DNA from: Spirochaetaceae bacterium
Lineage (GTDB): Bacteria; Spirochaetota; Spirochaetia; Treponematales; Breznakiellaceae
Direction: 5' to 3'
Assembly: GCA_031268255.1 (NCBI GenBank)
Contig: JAIRXO010000010.1
Location: forward strand, 1 to 5,728
DNA: 5,728 nucleotides
A program made the translations under genes and the position numbers. This document shows, piece after piece, positions 1 to 5,182 of the stretch (position 1 is its first letter; each line of letters starts with the position of its first letter). Under the pieces are notes generated by a model. The model was not told where the DNA came from. It ran no database searches and was given only the letters and a program-made list of their open reading frames with translations.

Positions 1-106
1 TTATTTCGGTATCCCCGGCGAGAACCTTGACCGGACAGGAACGAACGCAGAGATAACAACCCTTGCACAGTTCCCTGTCTATAATTACTTTTCCTTGTTT
101 GGCCAT
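1..106 (-). CDS. 4Fe-4S ferredoxin-type protein, probable 2-oxoacid:ferredoxin oxidoreductase delta subunit (partial, N-terminus)
   Basis: Reading leftward from the ATG at 106-104, 35 codons are visible before the window edge. Residues 14-25 read CKGCYLCVRSCP, the CxxCxxCxxxCP signature that ligates a 4Fe-4S cluster (Cys14, 17, 20, 24). The opening MAKQGKVIID followed directly by the cluster motif is the usual start of the small ferredoxin (delta/gamma-type) subunit of 2-oxoglutarate or branched-chain 2-oxoacid:ferredoxin oxidoreductases (KorD/VorD), which passes electrons from the catalytic subunits to ferredoxin in the cytoplasm. A GGAGAAGG Shine-Dalgarno lies just upstream of the ATG (about 111-118). 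The remaining subunits would be expected beyond the left edge. Cluster binding is certain from the motif; the KorD/VorD assignment is inference, because the second cluster motif and partner genes are out of view. A stand-alone small ferredoxin is the alternative. Confidence 0.85.
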   Translation of the reverse strand, partial: MAKQGKVIIDRELCKGCYLCVRSCPVKVLAGDTEI

Positions 107-135
107 GGGGCCTTCTCCAGAAGTTAAGATACATA

Positions 136-165
136 AAGCCCAAACACCCTTGGGGTTTGGGCCTT
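136..165 (-). promoter_or_regulatory. Stem-loop at the predicted 5' end of the ferredoxin operon leader
   Basis: The arms GCCCAAAC (138-145) and GTTTGGGC (155-162) are perfectly complementary, with a 9-nt loop in which two or three further C-G pairs could form. Flanking AA and TT can pair across a bulged C at 163. Downstream on the minus strand comes TTTATGTATC, not a clean T-run, so a classical terminator is doubtful. The stem begins within a few nucleotides of the start site predicted from the promoter at 172-200. It could therefore be a 5'-terminal stabilising hairpin, or part of an attenuator. Confidence 0.5.
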
Positions 166-171
166 CCTGTC

Positions 172-200
172 AGTATAGCAGGTTGAGGTCCGGGGGACAA
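172..200 (-). promoter_or_regulatory. Sigma-70-like promoter for the leftward ferredoxin operon
   Basis: On the minus strand a -35 TTGTCC (200-195) is followed after 17 nt by a -10 TATACT (177-172), 4/6 and 5/6 matches to consensus. Transcription would start near 164-166 and give a leader of about 60 nt before the ferredoxin ATG at 106. The assignment is by motif and spacing only. Confidence 0.55.
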
Positions 201-259
201 TAGGACGCGCTTCCTGGTGTCGCGCTTCCTGGCCAGCCCCATTTTTTTCGGTCCGGGGG
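187..259. repeat. Short direct repeats in the divergent control region
   Basis: GGTCCGGGGG occurs at 187-196 and again at 250-259. CGCGCTTCCTGG occurs at 206-217 and again at 221-232, a 15-nt period. The first GGTCCGGGGG copy overlaps the leftward -35 box and the second abuts the rightward -35 box. No coding sequence explains the region. The repeats may be binding sites or remnants of local duplication. Confidence 0.6.
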
Positions 260-260
260 C

Positions 261-288
261 TTGACAAGAATGATTCTATGTATAGAAT
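261..288 (+). promoter_or_regulatory. Strong sigma-70-like promoter for the ABC importer operon
   Basis: A perfect -35 TTGACA (261-266) is followed after 16 nt by TAGAAT (283-288), a 5/6 match to the -10 consensus; the start site would be near 295. A run of seven T at 242-248 falls roughly 50 nt upstream of that start, where UP elements lie. The -10 box and most of the spacer are inside the palindrome at 269-292, so the promoter is probably repressible. Confidence 0.75.
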
Positions 289-292
289 CATT
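269..292. promoter_or_regulatory. Perfect palindromic operator inside the importer promoter
   Basis: The arms AATGATTCTAT (269-279) and ATAGAATCATT (282-292) are exact reverse complements separated only by GT. The site covers the promoter spacer and the entire -10 box, the classic geometry for repression by a dimeric helix-turn-helix or metal-sensing regulator. The AATGATT/AATCATT ends recall Fur-superfamily boxes, but the centre does not match the Fur or PerR consensus, so the regulator is left unnamed. No regulator gene is in the window. Confidence 0.75.
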
Positions 293-295
293 AAC

Positions 296-300
296 GGAGG
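296..300 (+). promoter_or_regulatory. Ribosome binding site that fixes the lipoprotein start
   Basis: GGAGG lies 8 nt before the ATG at 309. It rules out the in-frame TTG at 261, which is itself the -35 box and so would not be transcribed. The ATG at 301 touches the Shine-Dalgarno and opens only a three-codon frame. Confidence 0.85.
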
Positions 301-308
301 ATGAAACC

Positions 309-1295
309 ATGAAAAGACACACGTTGACGATCCTGTTTTTGGCCCTGTGCGCGGGAGCCTTGCTGCCGGGCTGCGAAAAAAACAGCGGAGGAGCCGCGGG
401 CAAGAGCGCCGCGCGGACCATTGGGATTATTCAGCTTGCCGATAACGGGGCCTTTACCGATATGCGGGAAGGGTTCCTCGACAGGCTTAAAGAACTGGGC
501 TACGGCGATGCCGAACTCAAGGTGGATTACAAGAACGCCCAGGGCGATATAGGAACCCTCAATACTATCTGCCAGGAAATGGCTGTGTCGAAGTATGATC
601 TTGTAGTAACCATCGCGACTCCCGCGGCCCAGGCCTTTGTCAATCAGGAGAGCAGCATACCGCTGCTCTTTATTTCCGTAACCGATCCGGTTGCGTCGGG
701 AATCATGGGTTCCATGGACAGACCCGACAAGAACGCCACGGGAACTTCAAACCTTGTGCCGGTGGATGAGATTTTCAAACTTGCCGATACACTGACGCCG
801 GGCATAGACCGTTACGGCATGCTGTATAACACAGGCGAATCCAACGCGGTAACTACCGTGGCCAGGGCCAAGACCTATCTGGACGGCCAGAGAAAGCGTT
901 ATATTGAAGCAACGGTAACCAATTCGTCCGAGGTTCAGCAGGCTGCCGAAAGTCTTGCGGCACGGATTGACGCCTTCTATATCCCCATTGATTCAATGGT
1001 CCAGTCCGCCATGCCCCAGGTCGCCCAGACAGCCCTGGACGGGAAGATTCCGGTATACGGTTCTTCGCCGGTGATGGTGGTTTCAGGGGCCCTTGCCACG
1101 GTGAGCGTAGGGGACCGCTACATGGGCGGGGTAAGCGCGGAGATGGCCGACAAATATTTTAAGGGAACACCCATCGCGTCCATTCCGGCGGTGGCCATGA
1201 ACAGTTTTATCACGGTCATCAACGCGAAAACCGCCTCGGCCCTGGGCATCAGCATACCCGCGGAGCTTTCAGGCGCCGTGCTGATAGGCCAGTAG
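309..1295 (+). CDS. ABC transporter substrate-binding lipoprotein (ABC_sub_bind / TrpX-like family)
   Basis: This 328-residue protein is the ligand-capturing component of an ABC importer, anchored by lipid to the outer face of the cytoplasmic membrane. The N-terminus is a lipoprotein signal: basic MKRH, a hydrophobic stretch at about 6-19 and the lipobox LPGC with lipidated Cys22, then a small-residue linker to about 36. The mature part shows the hallmarks of the ABC_sub_bind family (PF04392): IGIIQLADNGAF near 38-49, IATPAAQAF at 102-110, FISVTDPVASGIM at 121-133, the NTGESNA segment at 174-180, IPIDSMV at 225-231 and the PVYGSSP...GALATVSVGDRYMG stretch at 248-273. Length is normal for the family. 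It is the first gene of an operon with permease and ATPase, so the importer is complete. Some members (streptococcal TrpX) serve tryptophan uptake, but most have unknown ligands; the substrate here cannot be assigned. Confidence 0.93.
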   Translation: MKRHTLTILFLALCAGALLPGCEKNSGGAAGKSAARTIGIIQLADNGAFTDMREGFLDRLKELGYGDAELKVDYKNAQGDIGTLNTICQEMAVSKYDLVVTIATPAAQAFVNQESSIPLLFISVTDPVASGIMGSMDRPDKNATGTSNLVPVDEIFKLADTLTPGIDRYGMLYNTGESNAVTTVARAKTYLDGQRKRYIEATVTNSSEVQQAAESLAARIDAFYIPIDSMVQSAMPQVAQTALDGKIPVYGSSPVMVVSGALATVSVGDRYMGGVSAEMADKYFKGTPIASIPAVAMNSFITVINAKTASALGISIPAELSGAVLIGQ

Positions 1296-1307
1296 GCCGT
1301 TTCTTTT

Positions 1308-2222
1308 ATGATGAATATTTCAGGCGCGCTGCAGCTTGGCTTTATCTACTCGTTCCTTGCCCTGGGGGTATTTGTTTCTTTCAGGGTGATGAATATACCC
1401 GACCTTACCGCCGACGGGAGTTTTACCCTGGGCATGAGCATATCGTCGCTTCTGGCGCTTAACGGCCATCCCCTGTGGGCGCTGGTCCTCGGCATGGCAT
1501 CGGGCGCCGCGGCGGGAATCGTAACCGGCCTGCTTCAGACCAAGGCGGCTATTCATCCCATACTGGCGGGCATACTTACCATGACCGGCCTTTACAGCGT
1601 CAATCTTTTCATCATGGGCGGAAGCCCCAATATTTCACTATTGGGAAAGGAAAATCTTTTTACCCTGATCCAGGGGCTCCTCCCCGCGGCGGGAAAAAAC
1701 GGCAGCCGTCTTTTGGGCCTTTTTCTGTTATCCGCCGCCGCGGTATGCGTTCTCGCCTGGTTTTTCAGAACAGGCCTCGGACTGCGCATACGGGCCGCGG
1801 GGAACAATGAGCAGATGGTCAGGTCGTCGTCGATTAACACCGATCTGATGAGAATCACCGCCCTGGCCCTTGCCAACGCCCTCATCGCCTTTTCGGGCGC
1901 CGTGCTTGCCCAGTACCAGGGCTACGGGGACATCAATGCCGGAACAGGCATTGTTATCATCGGCCTCGCGTCGGTCATACTGGGCGAGCTTCTGCCCTTT
2001 AGGATTTCGCCGGGCCTGAGCCTTGCCTCAGCCGCCCTGGGCGCGGTGGCGTACCGCATACTCATTGCCTCGGCGCTTTACTTTAACGTGTTTCCCGCCT
2101 ATATGTTCAGGCTGCTTTCGGCCTGCATTGTGGCCCTGGCCCTTTCGGCGCCCGCCCTGCGCCGTATCTATGACGGCCTTCTCAGGCGAAAAAGGAACAA
2201 GCAGCATGCTGGACCTCATTAA
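1308..2222 (+). CDS. ABC transporter permease (BPD_transp_2 / TrpY-like)
   Basis: This 304-residue integral membrane protein forms the transport channel of the importer. Hydrophobic segments lie at roughly 8-25, 43-52, 56-75, 84-103, 134-152, 183-202, 213-229, 236-257 and 263-283. The cytoplasmic loop FRTGLGLRIRAAGNNEQM at about 153-170 matches the coupling region of branched-chain-amino-acid-type permeases (BPD_transp_2), which docks on the ATPase. The C-terminus is strongly basic (RRKRNK), as expected on the cytoplasmic side. The gene begins 12 nt after the lipoprotein stop. Two adjacent ATGs (1308 and 1311) are possible starts; neither has a good Shine-Dalgarno, and a pyrimidine tract TTTCTTTT precedes them, so translation may depend on coupling to the upstream gene. 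The 3' end overlaps the ATPase gene by 17 nt. The family is clear; the transported compound is not. Confidence 0.93.
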   Translation: MMNISGALQLGFIYSFLALGVFVSFRVMNIPDLTADGSFTLGMSISSLLALNGHPLWALVLGMASGAAAGIVTGLLQTKAAIHPILAGILTMTGLYSVNLFIMGGSPNISLLGKENLFTLIQGLLPAAGKNGSRLLGLFLLSAAAVCVLAWFFRTGLGLRIRAAGNNEQMVRSSSINTDLMRITALALANALIAFSGAVLAQYQGYGDINAGTGIVIIGLASVILGELLPFRISPGLSLASAALGAVAYRILIASALYFNVFPAYMFRLLSACIVALALSAPALRRIYDGLLRRKRNKQHAGPH

Positions 2223-3003
2223 CATTTACAAGACCTTCGAGAAAGGGCCCAATGAAAACCAGGTCCTGCGGGGCCTTTCACTTCATCTTGAAAGGGGCGA
2301 ACTCGTGACGGTTATAGGTTCAAACGGCGCGGGAAAAACAAGCCTCTTTAACGTGATTGCCGGAACCGTAAGCTGCGATGAAGGCAGGATACTGCTTGAC
2401 AGGAAAGACCTCAGCTACGAGAAGGAACACCGCCGTGCCAGGGACATAGGGCGGCTTTTCCAGAATCCCCATACCGGAACCGCCCCGGGCCTCTCCATTG
2501 AGGAAAACCTCGCCCTGGTGTATTCAAAAGCCACGCGGCGTTTTCCCCTGGCCCCTGCCTGGGGCGCCAGGGAACGGCGCTATTTTACCGAAGCCCTCGC
2601 GCGGCTTGACATGGGCCTTGAACACAGGCTCAAGACCAAGGCCGGTTCGCTTTCCGGCGGGCAGCGCCAGGCCCTCGCCCTGCTCCTTGCCGTTATGGTT
2701 CCGCCCAAACTGCTGCTCCTGGACGAACATACCGCGGCGCTGGACCCTGTGGCCGCGAAGAAAATACTGGAACTGACCCTGGAGCTGACCAGGGAACATC
2801 ATATCACTACCCTGATGATAACCCACAATATAAGTTCCGCCCTGGAAACGGGGACCAGAACCATCATGATGCACAAGGGAAAAATCGTCATGGACTTACA
2901 GGGTGAAGAACGGAAAAACATGGCTGTAGAAGAACTCCTCCACCGCTACAGGGACGCGGTGCATGAGAACCTTGATACAGACCGCATACTACTAGGAGAC
3001 TGA
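2206..3003 (+). CDS. ABC transporter ATP-binding protein (TrpZ-like)
   Basis: This 265-residue cytoplasmic ATPase powers the importer. All nucleotide-binding motifs are intact: Walker A GSNGAGKTS at 38-46 (Lys44), Q-loop glutamine at 86 in RLFQNP, signature LSGGQ at 149-153, Walker B LLLLDEH at 169-175 (Asp173, catalytic Glu174), D-loop AALD at 177-180 and the switch histidine His207 in MITHN. The chosen ATG is preceded by AAGGA at 2192-2196, 9 nt away. The open frame continues far upstream inside the permease gene, but that part lies antiphase to the permease and has no family similarity. The 17-nt overlap with the permease indicates translational coupling and fixed subunit ratio. Standard length for the LolD/LivF-like single-domain class. 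The TGA stop is separated by a single base from the next ATG. Confidence 0.95.
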   Translation: MLDLINIYKTFEKGPNENQVLRGLSLHLERGELVTVIGSNGAGKTSLFNVIAGTVSCDEGRILLDRKDLSYEKEHRRARDIGRLFQNPHTGTAPGLSIEENLALVYSKATRRFPLAPAWGARERRYFTEALARLDMGLEHRLKTKAGSLSGGQRQALALLLAVMVPPKLLLLDEHTAALDPVAAKKILELTLELTREHHITTLMITHNISSALETGTRTIMMHKGKIVMDLQGEERKNMAVEELLHRYRDAVHENLDTDRILLGD

Positions 3004-3004
3004 T

Positions 3005-3316
3005 ATGCTCAAACATCTGGTCCTTTGGACCCTGACCGAAAAAGCCGAAGCCGAAGGCCTTCCGCAAACTGTGGCAAAGCTCAATGCGTCGGCGCAAAAC
3101 ATGGTGGGAAAAATTCCCGGCCTCATTACAAGCAGGGTGTACCGTAATACGGCCGTCCCTGACGCGCCCGGCGAATTCCGCAACCTGGTTTTTTACAGCG
3201 AGTTTGAAAATACCGGCGCTCTTGCCGCTTACCAGGAAACGCCCCTCCACCGGGCCCACCGGGAAATGGCCGCCTCCTATGTCCGTAACCGTGAAACCAT
3301 TGATTTTGAAATATAA
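3005..3316 (+). CDS. Dabb-family (stress-responsive A/B barrel) protein
   Basis: A 103-residue soluble protein with the features of the Dabb domain (PF07876): the opening MLKHLVLWTL with a conserved His4, the central PGLITSRVYRN segment, a NLVFYSEFENTGALAAYQ strand-helix block and the PLHRAHREMAA helix near the end. The family folds as a dimeric alpha/beta barrel of the ferredoxin-like type and includes plant stress proteins, some cyclases and many bacterial proteins of unknown role, so no reaction can be named. AGGAG at 2994-2998 lies 6 nt before the ATG, and the start is one base after the ATPase stop, so it is surely co-transcribed and coupled with the importer. This suggests that it handles or responds to the imported compound, but that is inference. 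The stop codon sits inside an AT-rich hairpin. Confidence 0.88.
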   Translation: MLKHLVLWTLTEKAEAEGLPQTVAKLNASAQNMVGKIPGLITSRVYRNTAVPDAPGEFRNLVFYSEFENTGALAAYQETPLHRAHREMAASYVRNRETIDFEI

Positions 3317-3340
3317 AATTGAATTTCAAAATATGAAATT
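3303..3340. terminator. AT-rich overlapping stem-loops at the end of the importer operon
   Basis: Arms ATTTTGAAAT (3303-3312) and ATTTCAAAAT (3323-3332) form a perfect 10-bp stem over a 10-nt loop, covering the Dabb stop codon. A second stem AATTTCA (3322-3328) with TGAAATT (3334-3340), loop 5 nt, uses the same bases, so the two exclude one another. The stems contain almost no G-C pairs and lack a T-run, so the region may be a weak terminator or a 3'-end processing structure between convergent genes. The rest of the 56-nt gap shows nothing further. Confidence 0.35.
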
Positions 3341-3372
3341 ATGAAACTGCCCATGATACGGCCTTGCGGACA

Positions 3373-3774
3373 CTAATTTGTGCTGGGGGAAAGGCCGGGG
3401 CGATCGTACTCAGCGGGAATTTTTGAAGGCAGACCCCGTTTGTCCACCAGCGCCCAGGTAACGTTTGCCTCCGCAATGGTATCATCGCCGCGGGTTATTT
3501 TTTGGGCTACGACACCGCTGACCGCGCCTTTCTTGACAGGCCACGAGCGTATAACAAGCTCATCATCGGTAACAGCGGGCTTTTTATAGTCTATTTCTAT
3601 GCGGGCGATATAGACCCCGTACCCGGACTTTACGACGTTGGGATAGTCAAACCCTATGTCCCTCAGGAATTCATACCGGGCAAATTCAAGATAGTTAAGA
3701 TAATTGGCGTTGTTTACATGGCCATAACTGTCGCACTCATAGGTGCGCACCGTAAGGCGGCACTCTGTTATCAT
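3373..3774 (-). CDS. Acyl-CoA thioesterase, 4HBT / YbgC-FadM-like hotdog-fold protein
   Basis: This 133-residue cytoplasmic protein belongs to the 4-hydroxybenzoyl-CoA thioesterase group, which hydrolyses acyl-CoA thioesters. The diagnostic N-terminal block YECDSYGHVNNANYLNYLEF begins at residue 12. It contains the catalytic acidic residue Asp15, the GHVNN turn at 18-22, and then the long hotdog helix (ARYEFLRDIG). Later strands YIARIEIDYKKPA and DELVIRSWP follow the family order, and the length is typical. The substrate chain cannot be deduced. The gene faces the importer operon tail-to-tail and the NUDIX operon head-to-head. There is no Shine-Dalgarno: the bases before the ATG are GTCCTT, and a well-formed -10 box ends only 6 nt upstream, so the message is probably leaderless. 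The ATG at 3774 is supported by its fit to the normal N-terminus of the family. Confidence 0.92.
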   Translation of the reverse strand: MITECRLTVRTYECDSYGHVNNANYLNYLEFARYEFLRDIGFDYPNVVKSGYGVYIARIEIDYKKPAVTDDELVIRSWPVKKGAVSGVVAQKITRGDDTIAEANVTWALVDKRGLPSKIPAEYDRPGLSPSTN

Positions 3775-3780
3775 AAGGAC

Positions 3781-3809
3781 AGTATAACGGCGCGGATTAT
3801 TTTGTGCAA
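3781..3809 (-). promoter_or_regulatory. Promoter of the thioesterase gene, leaderless geometry
   Basis: On the minus strand TTGCAC (3809-3804) and TATACT (3786-3781) are separated by exactly 17 nt, 4/6 and 5/6 matches to consensus. The -10 box is 6 nt from the ATG, so the predicted first transcribed base is at or next to the start codon. Confidence 0.65.
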
Positions 3810-3893
3810 GGCATTATACCCTGGTATCCGGGGATTCACTGTTTTCCGTCTTGGCATTCATACTTCTCCGGGCGTATAATCGGGTATAATGCC
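3810..3893. repeat. 12-bp inverted repeat flanking the thioesterase/NUDIX control region
   Basis: GGGTATAATGCC reads on the plus strand at 3882-3893 and, exactly, on the minus strand at 3821-3810, 60 nt apart. Both copies contain TATAAT. The plus-strand copy is the second -10 box of the NUDIX promoter. The minus-strand copy lacks a good -35 at normal spacing but could be a secondary thioesterase promoter. Alternatively the pair may be a symmetric regulator site. Confidence 0.5.
3851..3890 (+). promoter_or_regulatory. Promoter of the NUDIX operon with two tandem perfect -10 boxes
   Basis: TTGGCA (3851-3856) is followed after 18 nt by TATAAT (3875-3880). A second perfect TATAAT lies 10 nt later (3885-3890), within the near-duplication GGCGTATAAT / CGGGTATAAT. 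The first box is 8 nt before the ATG at 3889; the second overlaps that ATG and is 7 nt before the in-frame ATG at 3898. Each box therefore places a start site on or near one of the two possible start codons. No Shine-Dalgarno precedes either. Confidence 0.6.
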
Positions 3894-4422
3894 GGTCATG
3901 TTTACCTACTGCCCTTCCTGCGCTTCTAAGGAAATACGTTACGAGGGAGGCAAAAAACTTTTTTGCCCCGCCTGCGGCTTTACCCTGTACCAGAATACCG
4001 CCGCCGCTACAGGCTGCGTGATTTCCCGTGGAAAAGAAATACTGGTTCTGGTCCGGGGCAAGGAACCCGCCGGGGGCAAGTACGATTTTCCCGGCGGCTT
4101 TGTGGACCCGGACGAGGGGGCCGTTGACGGCCTCAGGCGCGAATGTATGGAAGAGCTGGGCTGGGACTTTGGCGAAAAAGAGCCGGTCCTCTTTGCTTCT
4201 TTCCCGAATCATTATCCCTATAAGGGCATCACCTACAATACCTGCGATCTTTTCTTTGCCATTGACGCGCCTGAGCTTGACGCGGAAAAGCTGTGTATCG
4301 AAAAGGCCGAAATCAGGGAGGCGAAATTTATGGACCCCCTGCATATCAGGGAAGAAGATATGGCCTTCCAGTCCACCCGTCTTGCCCTGAAGGCCTATAT
4401 CGCGAAATTCAGGAAACAGTAA
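3889..4422 (+). CDS. NUDIX hydrolase with N-terminal zinc ribbon
   Basis: NUDIX enzymes hydrolyse nucleoside diphosphates linked to another group, often damaged nucleotides, NADH or nucleotide sugars. This 177-residue protein begins with a zinc ribbon (CPSC at 8-11 and CPAC at 26-29) and continues into the catalytic domain. The NUDIX box at 70-92 is complete: Gly70, Glu76, then RECMEELGW with Arg84-Glu85 and the metal-binding Glu88-Glu89. The preceding KYDFPGGF is the standard strand. The small zinc ribbon resembles that before the NUDIX domain of NADH pyrophosphatases, but the protein is shorter than that group and lacks the SQPWPFPxS feature that marks it, so the substrate stays open. ATG 3889 or ATG 3898 (174 residues) may be the true start; the family usually begins like the MFTYCPSC that follows the second. 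Its stop overlaps the next start by one base (TAATG). Confidence 0.93.
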   Translation: MPVMFTYCPSCASKEIRYEGGKKLFCPACGFTLYQNTAAATGCVISRGKEILVLVRGKEPAGGKYDFPGGFVDPDEGAVDGLRRECMEELGWDFGEKEPVLFASFPNHYPYKGITYNTCDLFFAIDAPELDAEKLCIEKAEIREAKFMDPLHIREEDMAFQSTRLALKAYIAKFRKQ

Positions 4423-5171
4423 TGGAAAAAATCCTCACCCTCAAGTTTCACAATGAAATACTCCTTAATACGTCGCTTTACAATTATCTGTCAATTATCA
4501 ATGATACCAGCGTACACGACATAATCGAGAATGTTACCTTTGATAATTTTATTGATACCACCAAGGATTTTCTCAAGAAAAACGATCCCGCATCCATCAC
4601 CAAATACAAGAGCGAAATGCGCAAGCCCTATCAGAAGTATATTGAAACGACCCTTCGTGACGGCTGGGCGGGCATAAAAAACAATCTTCTTGTTTCTTCG
4701 TATATTACCTTTGATCTTTTTCTCAACCACCTGGTAAACGTCTATTGCCGGCATTTTCCCAAACTGTATTCCGATGAGGACATCGCCATCTCCTACACGG
4801 TCTTTAAGGATTTTAAGAACGCCGTGGAGGCCAGGGACTACTATATCAAAACCTATGTTGAACGCTTTGCCGCTTTTTCCTTCAGCGAAAAAATAAACTT
4901 TGCAAAGAAAACCCTGAAACTCAACAGCGACGATATATGGGTGCTTCACGGCAGGGAATACATCCACGACCTTGACGCCATACGCCTGAAGATAATCCAT
5001 GCCGAAACAGCATCGGAAATTCCCGACACTGATTTTTATATGTTTATCAATTATCTGTGTTCCCTCATCTTTAAGCTCTCGGCCTATTCGCAGATAAAAT
5101 ACGGCATACCCTTTGACTGGATCAAGGATGTAAACTTCCGCTTTAAGATAGCCGGCAAACACGAACTGTAA
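4422..5171 (+). CDS. Unrecognised helical protein with HEPN-like Rx4H motif
   Basis: I do not recognise this 249-residue protein as a named family. It is soluble, without signal peptide or membrane segments, rich in Lys, Asp, Phe and Tyr, and looks mostly helical. Two stretches recall HEPN-fold proteins. One is a helix around 92-112 (SYITFDLFLNHLVNVYCRHF), like the first HEPN helix that carries a lone-domain scaffold. The other is DAIRLKIIHAET near 185-196, where Arg188 and His193 form an Rx4H, the catalytic motif of HEPN ribonucleases, followed by a long helix (205-226). This is pattern reading, not a family match. The ATG was chosen because it has AGGAAA 6 nt upstream and overlaps the NUDIX stop by one base, implying coupled translation; an open frame extends upstream inside the NUDIX gene but is its shadow. 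Base use is more AT-rich than in the importer genes. Confidence 0.75.
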   Translation: MEKILTLKFHNEILLNTSLYNYLSIINDTSVHDIIENVTFDNFIDTTKDFLKKNDPASITKYKSEMRKPYQKYIETTLRDGWAGIKNNLLVSSYITFDLFLNHLVNVYCRHFPKLYSDEDIAISYTVFKDFKNAVEARDYYIKTYVERFAAFSFSEKINFAKKTLKLNSDDIWVLHGREYIHDLDAIRLKIIHAETASEIPDTDFYMFINYLCSLIFKLSAYSQIKYGIPFDWIKDVNFRFKIAGKHEL

Positions 5172-5182
5172 GGAGAATAATC

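Noticed and set aside
206..248. Terminator in front of the importer promoter (GC-rich stretch then seven T)
   Set aside because: No stable stem ends directly before the T-run, and no gene is transcribed rightward into it; an UP-like tract is a simpler reading.
261..308. 16-codon N-terminal extension of the lipoprotein from TTG at 261
   Set aside because: The TTG is part of the -35 box and precedes the expected transcript start; the ATG at 309 has the ribosome site and gives a proper lipoprotein signal.
301..312. Three-codon frame (ATG AAA CCA TGA) overlapping the lipoprotein start
   Set aside because: Its ATG directly touches the Shine-Dalgarno with no spacing, so it is unlikely to be translated as a leader peptide.
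3502..3879. Plus-strand open frame (125 codons) opposite the thioesterase
   Set aside because: The minus strand encodes a clear 4HBT-type thioesterase with its catalytic Asp and promoter, so the plus frame is a shadow.
3814..4344. Minus-strand open frame (176 codons) opposite the NUDIX gene
   Set aside because: The plus strand encodes an unmistakable zinc ribbon and NUDIX box; the antisense frame has no family features and runs through the promoter region.
4491..5162. Long minus-strand open frame (223 codons) opposite the HEPN-like gene
   Set aside because: It lies wholly inside the plus-strand gene, which has a ribosome site, stop-start overlap with NUDIX and tight spacing to ogt. The antisense product shows no recognisable motif.
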